A DNA stretch of 20,933 bases, taken from a virus. A program made the position numbers and the translations under genes. Position 1 is the first letter of the stretch; every line of letters begins with the position of its first letter. This document shows positions 1 to 5,925 of the stretch, in pieces. The stretch is taken from positions 1-20,933 of the IMG/VR virus record IMGVR_UViG_3300039106_000918; one strand, 5' to 3'. The notes under the pieces are model-generated. The model saw only the letters and a program-made list of their open reading frames with translations, was not told the DNA's origin and did not search any database.

Positions 1-295
1 TAAATTCGTTGGTACTTTAAACAGTGCTATGAAGATCTATGTTAACACATACGCTTCAAACGATACAGTGCTTGTTGGTTACAAAGGTTCATCAGAATCA
101 GATGCGGCAGCTTTCTATTGCCCATACGTGCCTTTGATGTCTTCGGGCGTTGTTTTAGATCCAAATACTTTTGAACCAGTAGTTGGCTTTATGACACGTT
201 ATGGCTATGTAGAATTAAGCAACACTGCATCATCTCTTGGTAATGCAGCTGATTACTTAGAAAAAATCACAGTATCAAACTTATCATTCCAATAA
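1..295 (+). CDS. 23: Major capsid protein gp23, C-terminal end (partial)
   Basis: This is the last 97 codons of the T4-type major capsid protein; the reading frame is already open at base 2 and the start lies outside the window. The tail reads KFVGTLNSAMKIYVNTYA, then a VGYKG stretch, FYCPYVPL and MTRYGYVEL. This is the ending typical of gp23 in T4-like phages, where the segment belongs to the HK97-fold core. In the family gp23 forms the hexamers of the head shell after proteolytic cleavage. The gene ends with TAA and is followed 26 bases later by a strong terminator. The ATG at 29 is an internal methionine, not a start, because the homologous sequence continues upstream of it. Family assignment is by remembered motifs, not by a search. 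Confidence 0.93.
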   Translation, partial: KFVGTLNSAMKIYVNTYASNDTVLVGYKGSSESDAAAFYCPYVPLMSSGVVLDPNTFEPVVGFMTRYGYVELSNTASSLGNAADYLEKITVSNLSFQ

Positions 296-321
296 GATTA
301 AAACCTTAAAGGTATTATAAT

Positions 322-347
322 AAAAAAGCCCCGCAAGGGGCTTTTTT
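322..347. terminator. Bidirectional intrinsic terminator between gp23 and the minus-strand genes
   Basis: An 11-bp stem (AAAAAAGCCCC / GGGGCTTTTTT) closes on a GCAA tetraloop at 333-336. Runs of A and T flank the G/C core, so it can end gp23 transcription on the plus strand and transcription of the 107-aa gene on the minus strand. It lies exactly between the two convergent stop codons. Confidence 0.93.
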
Positions 348-353
348 GTGACT

Positions 354-677
354 CTACTTTCTAAACTTTTCTTTGTGTGCCTGCTCCATGTGTTTACGAG
401 GCAAGTTTCTAACAGTACCCATTAAAATCGCAGCACGTCCAGTTTCAAAATTCGGATGCTTTACATGCCAATCTCTTTTACTTTCTGCACGTTCCAAACA
501 ATAACGCAAATCCCACTTAGTATCAAAATCTGTTTCTACTAAAAGTAATTTGTTAATGTCAATAATATCTAAACAATATTCGACGTACTTTACTGTAGCC
601 TCTATCGAATTGTAATTAGTATCGCCTCCTCTAAAAACGGGCTTAATACCTTTATATTTTTTTACAAAGTAGTTCAT
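354..677 (-). CDS. Small phage protein of unknown function (107 aa)
   Basis: I do not recognise this protein. It starts MNYFVKKYKGIKPVFRGGD and is soluble-looking, basic at the end (HKEKFRK), with no signal peptide or membrane segment. The start at 677 is chosen over the longer frame opening at 731 because AAGGAG stands just before it and a sigma70-type promoter (703-731) lies inside the longer version. The predicted transcript would have a leader of about 19 nt. It is the last gene of the minus-strand block behind the tRNA, and its promoter's -35 box overlaps the stop of the upstream gene. It ends with TAG; the next in-frame stop (TAA) comes 12 sense codons later, inside the terminator region, so read-through would add a short tail. 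Confidence 0.8.
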   Translation of the reverse strand: MNYFVKKYKGIKPVFRGGDTNYNSIEATVKYVEYCLDIIDINKLLLVETDFDTKWDLRYCLERAESKRDWHVKHPNFETGRAAILMGTVRNLPRKHMEQAHKEKFRK

Positions 678-702
678 ACCTTCTCCTTTATAATAAGTTA
701 GC

Positions 703-731
703 ATTATAACATCAATAATACACAAAGTCAA
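703..731 (-). promoter_or_regulatory. Sigma70-type promoter for the 107-aa gene
   Basis: TTGACT (731-726) and TATAAT (708-703) are separated by exactly 17 bp, with an extended -10 (TGT before TATAAT). The -35 box overlaps the TGA stop of the upstream gene (728-730). The predicted start of transcription is near 696. It is 25/29 identical to the promoter at 1409-1437, including most of the spacer. Confidence 0.85.
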
Positions 732-1294
732 TCATCTTCGTCTTCATCATCGTCATAATAACGTTCATCTATGTAACTTCCTGTCTTATCATAGTCTTGA
801 TAGTATGCTTCGTTTGGCGTCATGATACGGAACTTACCCGCATACTTCATAGCCGCTATAGTTACTTCGTACTTGTCTAATAAGTCGCATACAATAAAGC
901 TACTACCACAGCCACCTACTATACGCTTAATAGGACTGTACTTAAATTCATCTGCTTGTAACGCTCGATGAAATTCACCACCGCCATTGGCAATAATGCG
1001 AGCATGTACTATTTTAGGGTGTGGTAAGTTACGGTCTAAAAATTTAAGTTTAGAGATAGAAGCATTGTTATCACTGTCGATAACAAGTTTACACTTTTTA
1101 AATTTTAAACTGCCTTTGGTATTTTCATTGTCTGGAGTTTCTTTAGTAGTCCAGGGTATTTCTGCTGATACATGATTTACATAAAATGTAACACCATGTG
1201 CTTTGAGAACCCACATAGGAATTGTTGGGTCTGTTAAGTGTCCTTTATTGAAATGGAACACTAAGTCTTTACATTGATATTCAATCTATAACAT
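728..1294 (-). CDS. Phage protein of unknown function with an amber codon at position 3 (GTG start at 1261 as alternative)
   Basis: The frame is open from 1285 down to the TGA at 728 and encodes a protein with motifs MWVLKAHGVTFYVNHV, PWTTKETPDN and a very acidic end (DDDEDEDD). From memory, similar unnamed proteins occur in T4-like marine phages; the function is unknown. The start is the puzzle. The only good ribosome site is AAGGGAG (about 1302-1308), 7-8 nt before an ATG at 1294. From there the codons run ATG-TTA-TAG-ATT-GAA-TAT-CAA, so the third codon is amber and the rest is in the same frame. Without suppression, translation would start at GTG 1261 (177 aa, VFHFNKGHL), which has only a weak site, or would restart after the three-codon leader. 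With suppression the product is 188 aa. The tRNA directly upstream on the same strand has the matching CUA anticodon. A CTAAATA late-type motif (1316-1322) lies between the tRNA and the ribosome site. Confidence 0.75.
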
Positions 1295-1300
1295 TTTAAA

Positions 1301-1322
1301 TCTCCCTTAAAAAAGTATTTAG
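1301..1322 (-). promoter_or_regulatory. Late-type promoter motif and strong ribosome site ahead of the amber-start gene
   Basis: CTAAATA (1322-1316) is the motif seen before the structural genes of this window. It is followed by AAGGGAG and an ATG at 1294. If the motif is a late promoter, the leader would begin just before the ribosome site. The gene would then have two inputs: this one and the sigma70-type promoter upstream of the tRNA. The short motif makes this tentative; the ribosome site itself is clear. Confidence 0.5.
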
Positions 1323-1325
1323 TTA

Positions 1326-1399
1326 TGGTGCGTTAGGTGGGATTCAAACCCACTATCTTCGGCTTTAGAGACCGCTGCTAGTCGTATAGCTTCTAACGC
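1326..1399 (-). tRNA. tRNA with CUA anticodon (putative amber suppressor)
   Basis: The minus strand folds into a 74-nt cloverleaf with encoded CCA. It has a 7-bp acceptor stem GCGTTAG/CTAACGC, discriminator A, and a T arm GTGGG-TTTGAAT-CCCAC. The D stem is GCTA/TAGC with a 6-nt loop, and the variable loop has 5 nt. The anticodon stem is CGGT/GCCG with an open pair at its top. The anticodon loop is CTCTAAA with U33 in place, giving anticodon CUA, which reads the UAG stop codon. Oddities are A instead of U at position 8, no GG in the D loop, and a weak anticodon stem. It might therefore be poorly charged or degenerate; which amino acid it would carry cannot be told. The promoter at 1409-1437 would start transcription only about 3 nt before the tRNA. 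The amber-start gene follows on the same strand. Confidence 0.75.
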
Positions 1400-1408
1400 A
1401 ATATAGTT

Positions 1409-1437
1409 ATTATAACATTAATACTATATAAAGTCAA
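1409..1437 (-). promoter_or_regulatory. Sigma70-type promoter for the tRNA and downstream gene
   Basis: TTGACT (1437-1432) and TATAAT (1414-1409) are separated by exactly 17 bp, with an extended -10 (TGT before TATAAT). The predicted start is near 1402, three bases before the mature tRNA. The spacer is also conserved with the promoter at 703-731 (13/17), more than two unrelated promoters would show. Confidence 0.85.
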
Positions 1438-1445
1438 CCATTTAA

Positions 1446-1533
1446 CTAAATACTACTGTTCACTCTTGAATGAGAGTTTATGCAGTTACCCACTGCGTAG
1501 GCGTTAGAACGCTAATTATATAAGGAGAAACAA
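1446..1533 (+). promoter_or_regulatory. Late-type promoter motif and structured leader of the first virion gene
   Basis: CTAAATA (1446-1452) lies about 80 bases before the ATG. Between them are three consecutive small hairpins: ACTCT/AGAGT (62-66 with 73-77 of the 1400s), GCAGT/ACTGC (1482-1486 with 1492-1496) and GCGT/ACGC (1501-1504 with 1509-1512). A strong ribosome site AAGGAG stands at 1522-1527, seven bases before the ATG. The hairpins might stabilise the late messenger; no known riboswitch is recognised. Confidence 0.5.
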
Positions 1534-2487
1534 ATGGGACGTCCGTTAAATAAGAAATATTTTGGTAACAGAAATTTAGGAACAACAGGTACAGGTGATG
1601 ATGGTTTAGGTGGCAAGATTGTTGCTAGTGTAACTGTTGGAACAGCAGGTACGTATACTACAAAACCAGTAATAACATTTTCAGCACCTGATTTAACAAG
1701 TGTTGGCGCAGTTACAGCAACATCAAGCCCGGCTCTTACACTTATGAAAGCAGTATCAGCAACAGTTACAGTAGCACAAACTACAACATCAGATGATTAT
1801 GTAGTTGGTGATATCTTAACAGTAACATTAAGTACAGGTGTTTCGACATTTACAGTTGCAACACTTGATGTTGATGGCGGTGTTGCTACAGTTACAGTAT
1901 TAGATGGTGGCACACACACTGGTGCATTATTAACAGGTGCTAAAGCAACAACTTCTAATTCAACATTAGGTCTTGGTTGTACTTTAACATTAACATACGG
2001 TGTTAAATCTATTGGAATTGTAAATTCAGGTAGTGGTTACACAAACGCTGCAGATGCAGCGCCAATTGTTACAGGTGCAAACACTGGTGTTGCAGCAGTT
2101 GCAACTTCAGTATTAAGTACATTCTCAGCTCCAGGTAACAGCGAGCCAGCAATTATTATTACTGCTTGGGTTCCTACAGTAAACGGTGGTAGTTCATCAG
2201 TAGTTGGTGACATCGTTGCGCAAAAAGGTTCACGTAGAATGAAAGTTGAAACAGCACAAGGTACAGGCGTTGTAACTTTAGTTGCAGCAGTAGTTGCAGC
2301 TGGTCAAGGTACAATTATTGCTACTGATGTTAATGGTAGTACATATTGGGTTACAAAATTAACAAGCCATAAAGCATTGTTAACACGTAAAACAATGAGC
2401 GGTTCATATGAATTTGCAACAGATGCAACTGCACAGTGGTCATTTGCTGCTGCTTCGACAGGTATTGTACAAATAGCTAACGCTTAA
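1534..2487 (+). CDS. Probable virion structural protein, beta-rich (317 aa)
   Basis: The protein starts MGRPLNKKYFGNRNLG, a beginning I associate with structural proteins of T4-like marine phages. It then contains repeated glycine/threonine/valine-rich beta segments of the type V-x-V-x-x-x-G-x-Y-x-x-x-P-V (about residues 31-50 and again about 165-190). A compact C-terminal domain from about residue 225 holds VGDIVAQKGSRRM, TYWVTKLTSHKALL and a final IANA. There are no membrane segments. AAGGAG stands seven bases before the start. The gene has its own upstream late-type motif and its own terminator, so it is an independent unit ahead of the fibre genes and probably highly expressed. Exact place in the virion is unknown. 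Confidence 0.85.
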   Translation: MGRPLNKKYFGNRNLGTTGTGDDGLGGKIVASVTVGTAGTYTTKPVITFSAPDLTSVGAVTATSSPALTLMKAVSATVTVAQTTTSDDYVVGDILTVTLSTGVSTFTVATLDVDGGVATVTVLDGGTHTGALLTGAKATTSNSTLGLGCTLTLTYGVKSIGIVNSGSGYTNAADAAPIVTGANTGVAAVATSVLSTFSAPGNSEPAIIITAWVPTVNGGSSSVVGDIVAQKGSRRMKVETAQGTGVVTLVAAVVAAGQGTIIATDVNGSTYWVTKLTSHKALLTRKTMSGSYEFATDATAQWSFAAASTGIVQIANA

Positions 2488-2500
2488 TTGCAATAAAACT

Positions 2501-2529
2501 AAAATAGCATCTTCGGATGCTATTTTTTT
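2501..2529 (+). terminator. Intrinsic terminator with UUCG tetraloop
   Basis: An 11-bp stem (AAAATAGCATC / GATGCTATTTT) closed by TTCG at 2512-2515 is followed by more T residues up to 2529. It ends the 317-aa gene 14 bases after its stop codon. Confidence 0.93.
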
Positions 2530-2551
2530 GACTACACTATCTACAAGTAGC

Positions 2552-2558
2552 ATAAATA
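2552..2558 (+). promoter_or_regulatory. Late-type promoter motif ATAAATA
   Basis: ATAAATA matches the core of T4-like late promoters and stands directly after the terminator, 21 bases before the next ATG at 2579. A weak ribosome site (AGGA, 2568-2571) lies between. It would restart transcription for the fibre genes 2579-3915. Confidence 0.55.
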
Positions 2559-2578
2559 ATAGAAACTAGGATATTTAA

Positions 2579-3160
2579 ATGGCCGCTGTTAAAAGACTTA
2601 ACACCTCGTACACAATTGACACTACTGATGTTATCATCACAGGTAACTTAACGGTACAAGGTTCACAAACTGCAATTGAAACTACTAACACTACGTTAAA
2701 AGATAATATTATTGTTCTTAACGATGGCGAAGTTGGCGCCGGTGTAACATTAGGTACTGCTGGTATTGCTGTTGCTCGTGGGTCGTTGGCAAATGTTGCC
2801 CTACGCTGGAACGAAACAGTTGATAAATGGCAAACAACCAATGATGGGACAACATTTTCGAATTTAGTAGTATCATCAACTGGGTTATCTACTGTGTTAG
2901 ATGATACTGCTCCGGCACTTGGCGGAAATCTAAACACAAATAGTCATACAATATTATCTAATGTTGGTAATATAAATTTTAGCGGTAATATACAAATCAA
3001 TAATACTGCAATAGCACCGGGTGCAGTTACTAATGCAACTGTAATTTACGCATCAACCCCAAATGGTGGAAAGAGCGGAATCTATGTAGTAAATGGATCA
3101 GCAATAAATGAAGAATTAGTTACAAAAACTCGAGCTTTCGGGTTCTCATTAATATTATAG
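2579..3160 (+). CDS. Probable tail-fibre or fibre-associated protein (193 aa)
   Basis: The protein starts MAAVKRLNTSYTIDTTDVI and continues with TGNLTVQGS (about 21-29) and DNIIVLNDGE (about 42-51). The same pair of segments (TGNLTVQGS, then a DPLIVLNN stretch) occurs near the N-terminus of the giant fibre at 7836. Further on, VLDDTAPALGGNLNTNS is a motif common in phage fibre proteins. It is small, so it may be a short fibre, a base or an adaptor. The gene ends with amber TAG at 3158-3160, followed two codons later by TAA. The stop overlaps the ribosome site (AGGA) of the next gene, suggesting translational coupling. Confidence 0.85.
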   Translation: MAAVKRLNTSYTIDTTDVIITGNLTVQGSQTAIETTNTTLKDNIIVLNDGEVGAGVTLGTAGIAVARGSLANVALRWNETVDKWQTTNDGTTFSNLVVSSTGLSTVLDDTAPALGGNLNTNSHTILSNVGNINFSGNIQINNTAIAPGAVTNATVIYASTPNGGKSGIYVVNGSAINEELVTKTRAFGFSLIL

Positions 3161-3170
3161 GATTAACACA

Positions 3171-3482
3171 ATGGCAATATCTAACACAGTACTAACAACA
3201 TCAATATCAAACGTTTATGTCAGCAGTGGAAATTCTGTTGTATCTGTTATGTATTTTTATAATAACAATGCATCAACTCGTGACTTCAGTCTATTCTTAG
3301 TTCCAAGCGGAACATCAACTATAGATAGCACAGTGCAAATTTATGGTAATGTACAAGTAACAGCATACGATACGTTTGTTATTGATTTAGAAAAATTAGT
3401 ACTAGGCAACGGCGACACAATCAGAGCAAATGCCTCAGCAAACACTTCGGTAACAGCAAGTGTAAGTTACGTAGGAATTTAA
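3171..3482 (+). CDS. Small beta-sandwich-like virion protein of unknown function (103 aa)
   Basis: This protein (MAISNTVLTTSISNVYVSSG...) alternates short hydrophobic beta strands with polar turns and has no helices that stand out, no cysteines and no membrane segment. A middle part reads RDFSLFLVPSGTST and a later one TFVIDLEKLVLGNGDTI. This pattern fits a single beta-sandwich domain, such as a fibre attachment or capsid/tail decoration protein. The specific function is not recognised. It lies between two fibre genes: 10 bases after the first one's stop and one base before the second one's ATG. Confidence 0.8.
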   Translation: MAISNTVLTTSISNVYVSSGNSVVSVMYFYNNNASTRDFSLFLVPSGTSTIDSTVQIYGNVQVTAYDTFVIDLEKLVLGNGDTIRANASANTSVTASVSYVGI

Positions 3483-3483
3483 T

Positions 3484-3915
3484 ATGGGACGTTTCCTTAA
3501 AAATTCGGTTACTAAATCGGGCACTACTGCAATTACATTTCCGAGAGGAACTAGTGCAGATCGTCCAACCGCGCCGCTTGATGGTGCGCATAGATACAAT
3601 ACATCGATTAATCGAGTGGAATTTTATGATGATGGTGTATGGCATATCCATGCTAAAGAAGATCCGGTAACTGTAGTAAAAAATACATTCGCTGGTGACA
3701 ATTCCACATCAGATTTTACAATGAGTAATACATATACTCTCGGGCAAGAAGCACAAGTATTAGTTTATGTAAATACTGTTTGGCAAAATCCCGGTGTTAA
3801 CTATATATTCAACGGATCAACTAACATTCACTTTACTAGTGTCCCTGGCACAGCAGCAGTTATTGTAGTTTTACATAACTATGCTACTACCACAACTACA
3901 TGGCAAGATAACTAA
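3484..3915 (+). CDS. Short fibre-module protein (143 aa)
   Basis: Residues 27-53 hold the module R-P-x..G..R-Y-N-T..EFYDDGVW. It is followed by a beta domain with VLVYVNTVWQNPGVNYIFNG and a late FTSVPGTAAVIVV strand. The same two-part module occurs at residues 325-425 of the protein at 5926 and at about 2184-2290 of the giant fibre, so this gene is essentially that module standing alone with a short N-terminal arm (MGRFLKNSVTKSG). Such modules are found in fibres of T4-like marine phages. The ATG is one base after the stop of the upstream gene (TAATATG), so the two are probably translationally coupled. Confidence 0.85.
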   Translation: MGRFLKNSVTKSGTTAITFPRGTSADRPTAPLDGAHRYNTSINRVEFYDDGVWHIHAKEDPVTVVKNTFAGDNSTSDFTMSNTYTLGQEAQVLVYVNTVWQNPGVNYIFNGSTNIHFTSVPGTAAVIVVLHNYATTTTTWQDN

Positions 3916-3934
3916 CTAAATATTAAAATAGGAG
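3916..3934 (+). promoter_or_regulatory. Late-type promoter motif plus ribosome site before the 660-aa fibre gene
   Basis: CTAAATA (3916-3922) begins directly after the stop codon of the upstream gene. A good ribosome site TAGGAG (3929-3934) follows, 7 bases before the ATG at 3942. If used as a late promoter, the leader would be only about 14 nt. Confidence 0.5.
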
Positions 3935-3941
3935 TTAGTTA

Positions 3942-5924
3942 ATGGCAATAGGTCGCGTACCCGGAGCAGCACTGTTAGGAAATTTAGATAGACAAGGTCT
4001 TGATCTAGGATTCACAACAAACAGTGCGACGTTATTACAGTTAGATTTTACTAACTATTATCTCGGTGTCAACACAGCCACTCCTCAATATCCGTTAGAT
4101 GTAGTTGGAAATGTTAGATTAGGCGCAATAACAATAGCCAACACAGCTATATCAAGTAGTTACGGTTTCATTGATTTTGGGTCTAATGCAAATGTAAAAC
4201 TATCCGGTGGATTGTCAAATGAGATATTAGTTACTGATGGTTCCGGTAACCTACGCTGGGCAGAACTTTCTGAATTATCAGTAACTGGAATTTTAGGAAA
4301 TAATGTACAATTAGGCGCAAATACAGCGGGTAAACTTTCAAGTAATGCAACAACATTAACATCAACAACTTCAGTAACAAATAGTATTGCGCAACTTAAT
4401 GAAGTACTAGGTAAATTAGTACCGCCTGCACCACCTGCCTTTCCGAATAGTACAACATTAACTATTAATACATTGTCATCGTATCGTATGGCAAACTTTA
4501 CACAAACAGACAACACAGCGAATACAAGAAATGTTGCTGGTGGTACAACTGTTTCTACGGTGCGTAGATCTGCAAGTTATACAACAAATACAATAACTGC
4601 TGCTGGCCCCGGTGATAGTGGTACTGTAACTGCCTTCTTAAATGGAGCAAGAGCTGGCAATGTTATAATGACAGGCAGTAGCAACGGAACTTATAGCAAT
4701 TTAGTAATTTCAAACAATCAAGATTATCATAATGTAGTCGCTAATGTAGCGGCAAATTTCTGGTCTTCGTTTAATGTTAGTGCTGGCGGAAATGTACCAG
4801 CTGGATGGAATGATCTAAATATTAATCATACAGGTGCATCGGCAAGTACAAATACTGCGGCTTGGTATTATGATAGTAGTGCACCGGGTGCACCGAGCTT
4901 CTCATCACAAACTATTGCAGTTAATACTCCATCTCTAACATATTCTAGTACCGTACCGCATTACAATAGTAGCACTACATTTAACATAGGATTTAATATT
5001 GGCGCTTTAAGCGGAGATACATATCCAACAAGTGATACATTTGCTACAGGTACAGCCGGCGGAGCATTTACAGCACCAGCAAGCAAAACCTATGCACAGG
5101 CAAGTATAACTACACCGTTGGCACGTAATCTATATGTAAGTTCAGGCAATGCAGCAGTAGCAACTACTACGAACATTATTACAGGATTTGGTAGTAGTTC
5201 AATTGGTCCGAGCGTATCTGTAACTAATTCTTATTTAACTGGTACATGGACATTTGCTCCGGGTGCAACTATACTTTATAAAACCGGTACCAGTAATAAT
5301 ATAGAAGAAACAAATATATCAATAACAAGTGTTGGTACAGGGTCAGGTAATGCATATAGAATTGTAAATCCAGGAAGTACAGATACCCCGGCTTATACAG
5401 GTAACGAAGCAACATTTAACAGCCAAACAAGTACATTAGAAACATATGATGCTACAATTGTTGCCGGAGTATTAAAACATGATCAAACAAATTATTCAAC
5501 TGGATACTTACCAGCCGGCCCAAATTTAAGTTCTGGCAGAAGTACAGCACAATACTTTACTATAAAATTTGTACGTAGTGTAGTGAGTAAATTTGACATA
5601 GTATATACAGGTACAGTAGCAGGTATGTGGGTAGCATTACCGGGTTCAACTATTGACGGAACATCGTCATTAAATGGCTGGTTAGATATGAGTACAGCAT
5701 ACGCAGGTGCAGGTGTACCAGGATTAAGTGGTAATGGCTCAAATGGTTGCGCACTAAGTGGCGCAGTACCATTGAATAGTTATATGGCAACTAGCAAATC
5801 GGTAACAGCAACGTTTGGTACAGTTAGCTCGAGTAGCACAGCAACAAACGAGATTTATGTAAGAATTAAATTAACAAGTGGACAAACAATAGGTTCATTG
5901 AATATAACAACGGCAACACATTAA
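3942..5924 (+). CDS. Tail fibre protein (660 aa)
   Basis: The N-terminal region MAIGRVPGAALLGNLDRQG, with FTTNSATLLQLDFTNYYLGV behind it (about 24-43), is a hallmark I know from fibre proteins of T4-like marine phages; it probably anchors the fibre. It contains NTATPQYPLDVVGNVRLG (44-61), a motif common in phage fibres, and NEILVTDGSGNLRWAELSEL (about 93-112). The rest is long, low in charge and rich in T, S, G, N and V, as expected for a trimeric beta-structured shaft and tip. The tip is likely to contact the host surface. No chaperone or peptidase domain is visible. The gene ends TAAT and the next starts ATG one base later, so the two are likely co-translated. Confidence 0.88.
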   Translation: MAIGRVPGAALLGNLDRQGLDLGFTTNSATLLQLDFTNYYLGVNTATPQYPLDVVGNVRLGAITIANTAISSSYGFIDFGSNANVKLSGGLSNEILVTDGSGNLRWAELSELSVTGILGNNVQLGANTAGKLSSNATTLTSTTSVTNSIAQLNEVLGKLVPPAPPAFPNSTTLTINTLSSYRMANFTQTDNTANTRNVAGGTTVSTVRRSASYTTNTITAAGPGDSGTVTAFLNGARAGNVIMTGSSNGTYSNLVISNNQDYHNVVANVAANFWSSFNVSAGGNVPAGWNDLNINHTGASASTNTAAWYYDSSAPGAPSFSSQTIAVNTPSLTYSSTVPHYNSSTTFNIGFNIGALSGDTYPTSDTFATGTAGGAFTAPASKTYAQASITTPLARNLYVSSGNAAVATTTNIITGFGSSSIGPSVSVTNSYLTGTWTFAPGATILYKTGTSNNIEETNISITSVGTGSGNAYRIVNPGSTDTPAYTGNEATFNSQTSTLETYDATIVAGVLKHDQTNYSTGYLPAGPNLSSGRSTAQYFTIKFVRSVVSKFDIVYTGTVAGMWVALPGSTIDGTSSLNGWLDMSTAYAGAGVPGLSGNGSNGCALSGAVPLNSYMATSKSVTATFGTVSSSSTATNEIYVRIKLTSGQTIGSLNITTATH

Positions 5925-5925
5925 T

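Noticed and set aside
677-731. Longer start of the 107-aa gene at 731
   Set aside because: The extra 18 codons contain the promoter boxes and overlap the upstream gene's stop; AAGGAG marks the start at 677.
987-1175. 62-codon plus-strand frame opposite the amber-start gene
   Set aside because: No ribosome site or promoter, and the opposite frame has the motifs of a real protein.
1326-1399. Reading the tRNA as tRNA-Arg(UCU)
   Set aside because: Placing UCU at the anticodon breaks the 7-nt loop and removes U33; only CUA gives a regular loop.
728-1399. Whole-genome recoding of TAG to an amino acid
   Set aside because: Four genes in the window end with TAG at sensible positions and no conserved gene (gp14, gp15, gp23, Nudix) is interrupted by TAG.
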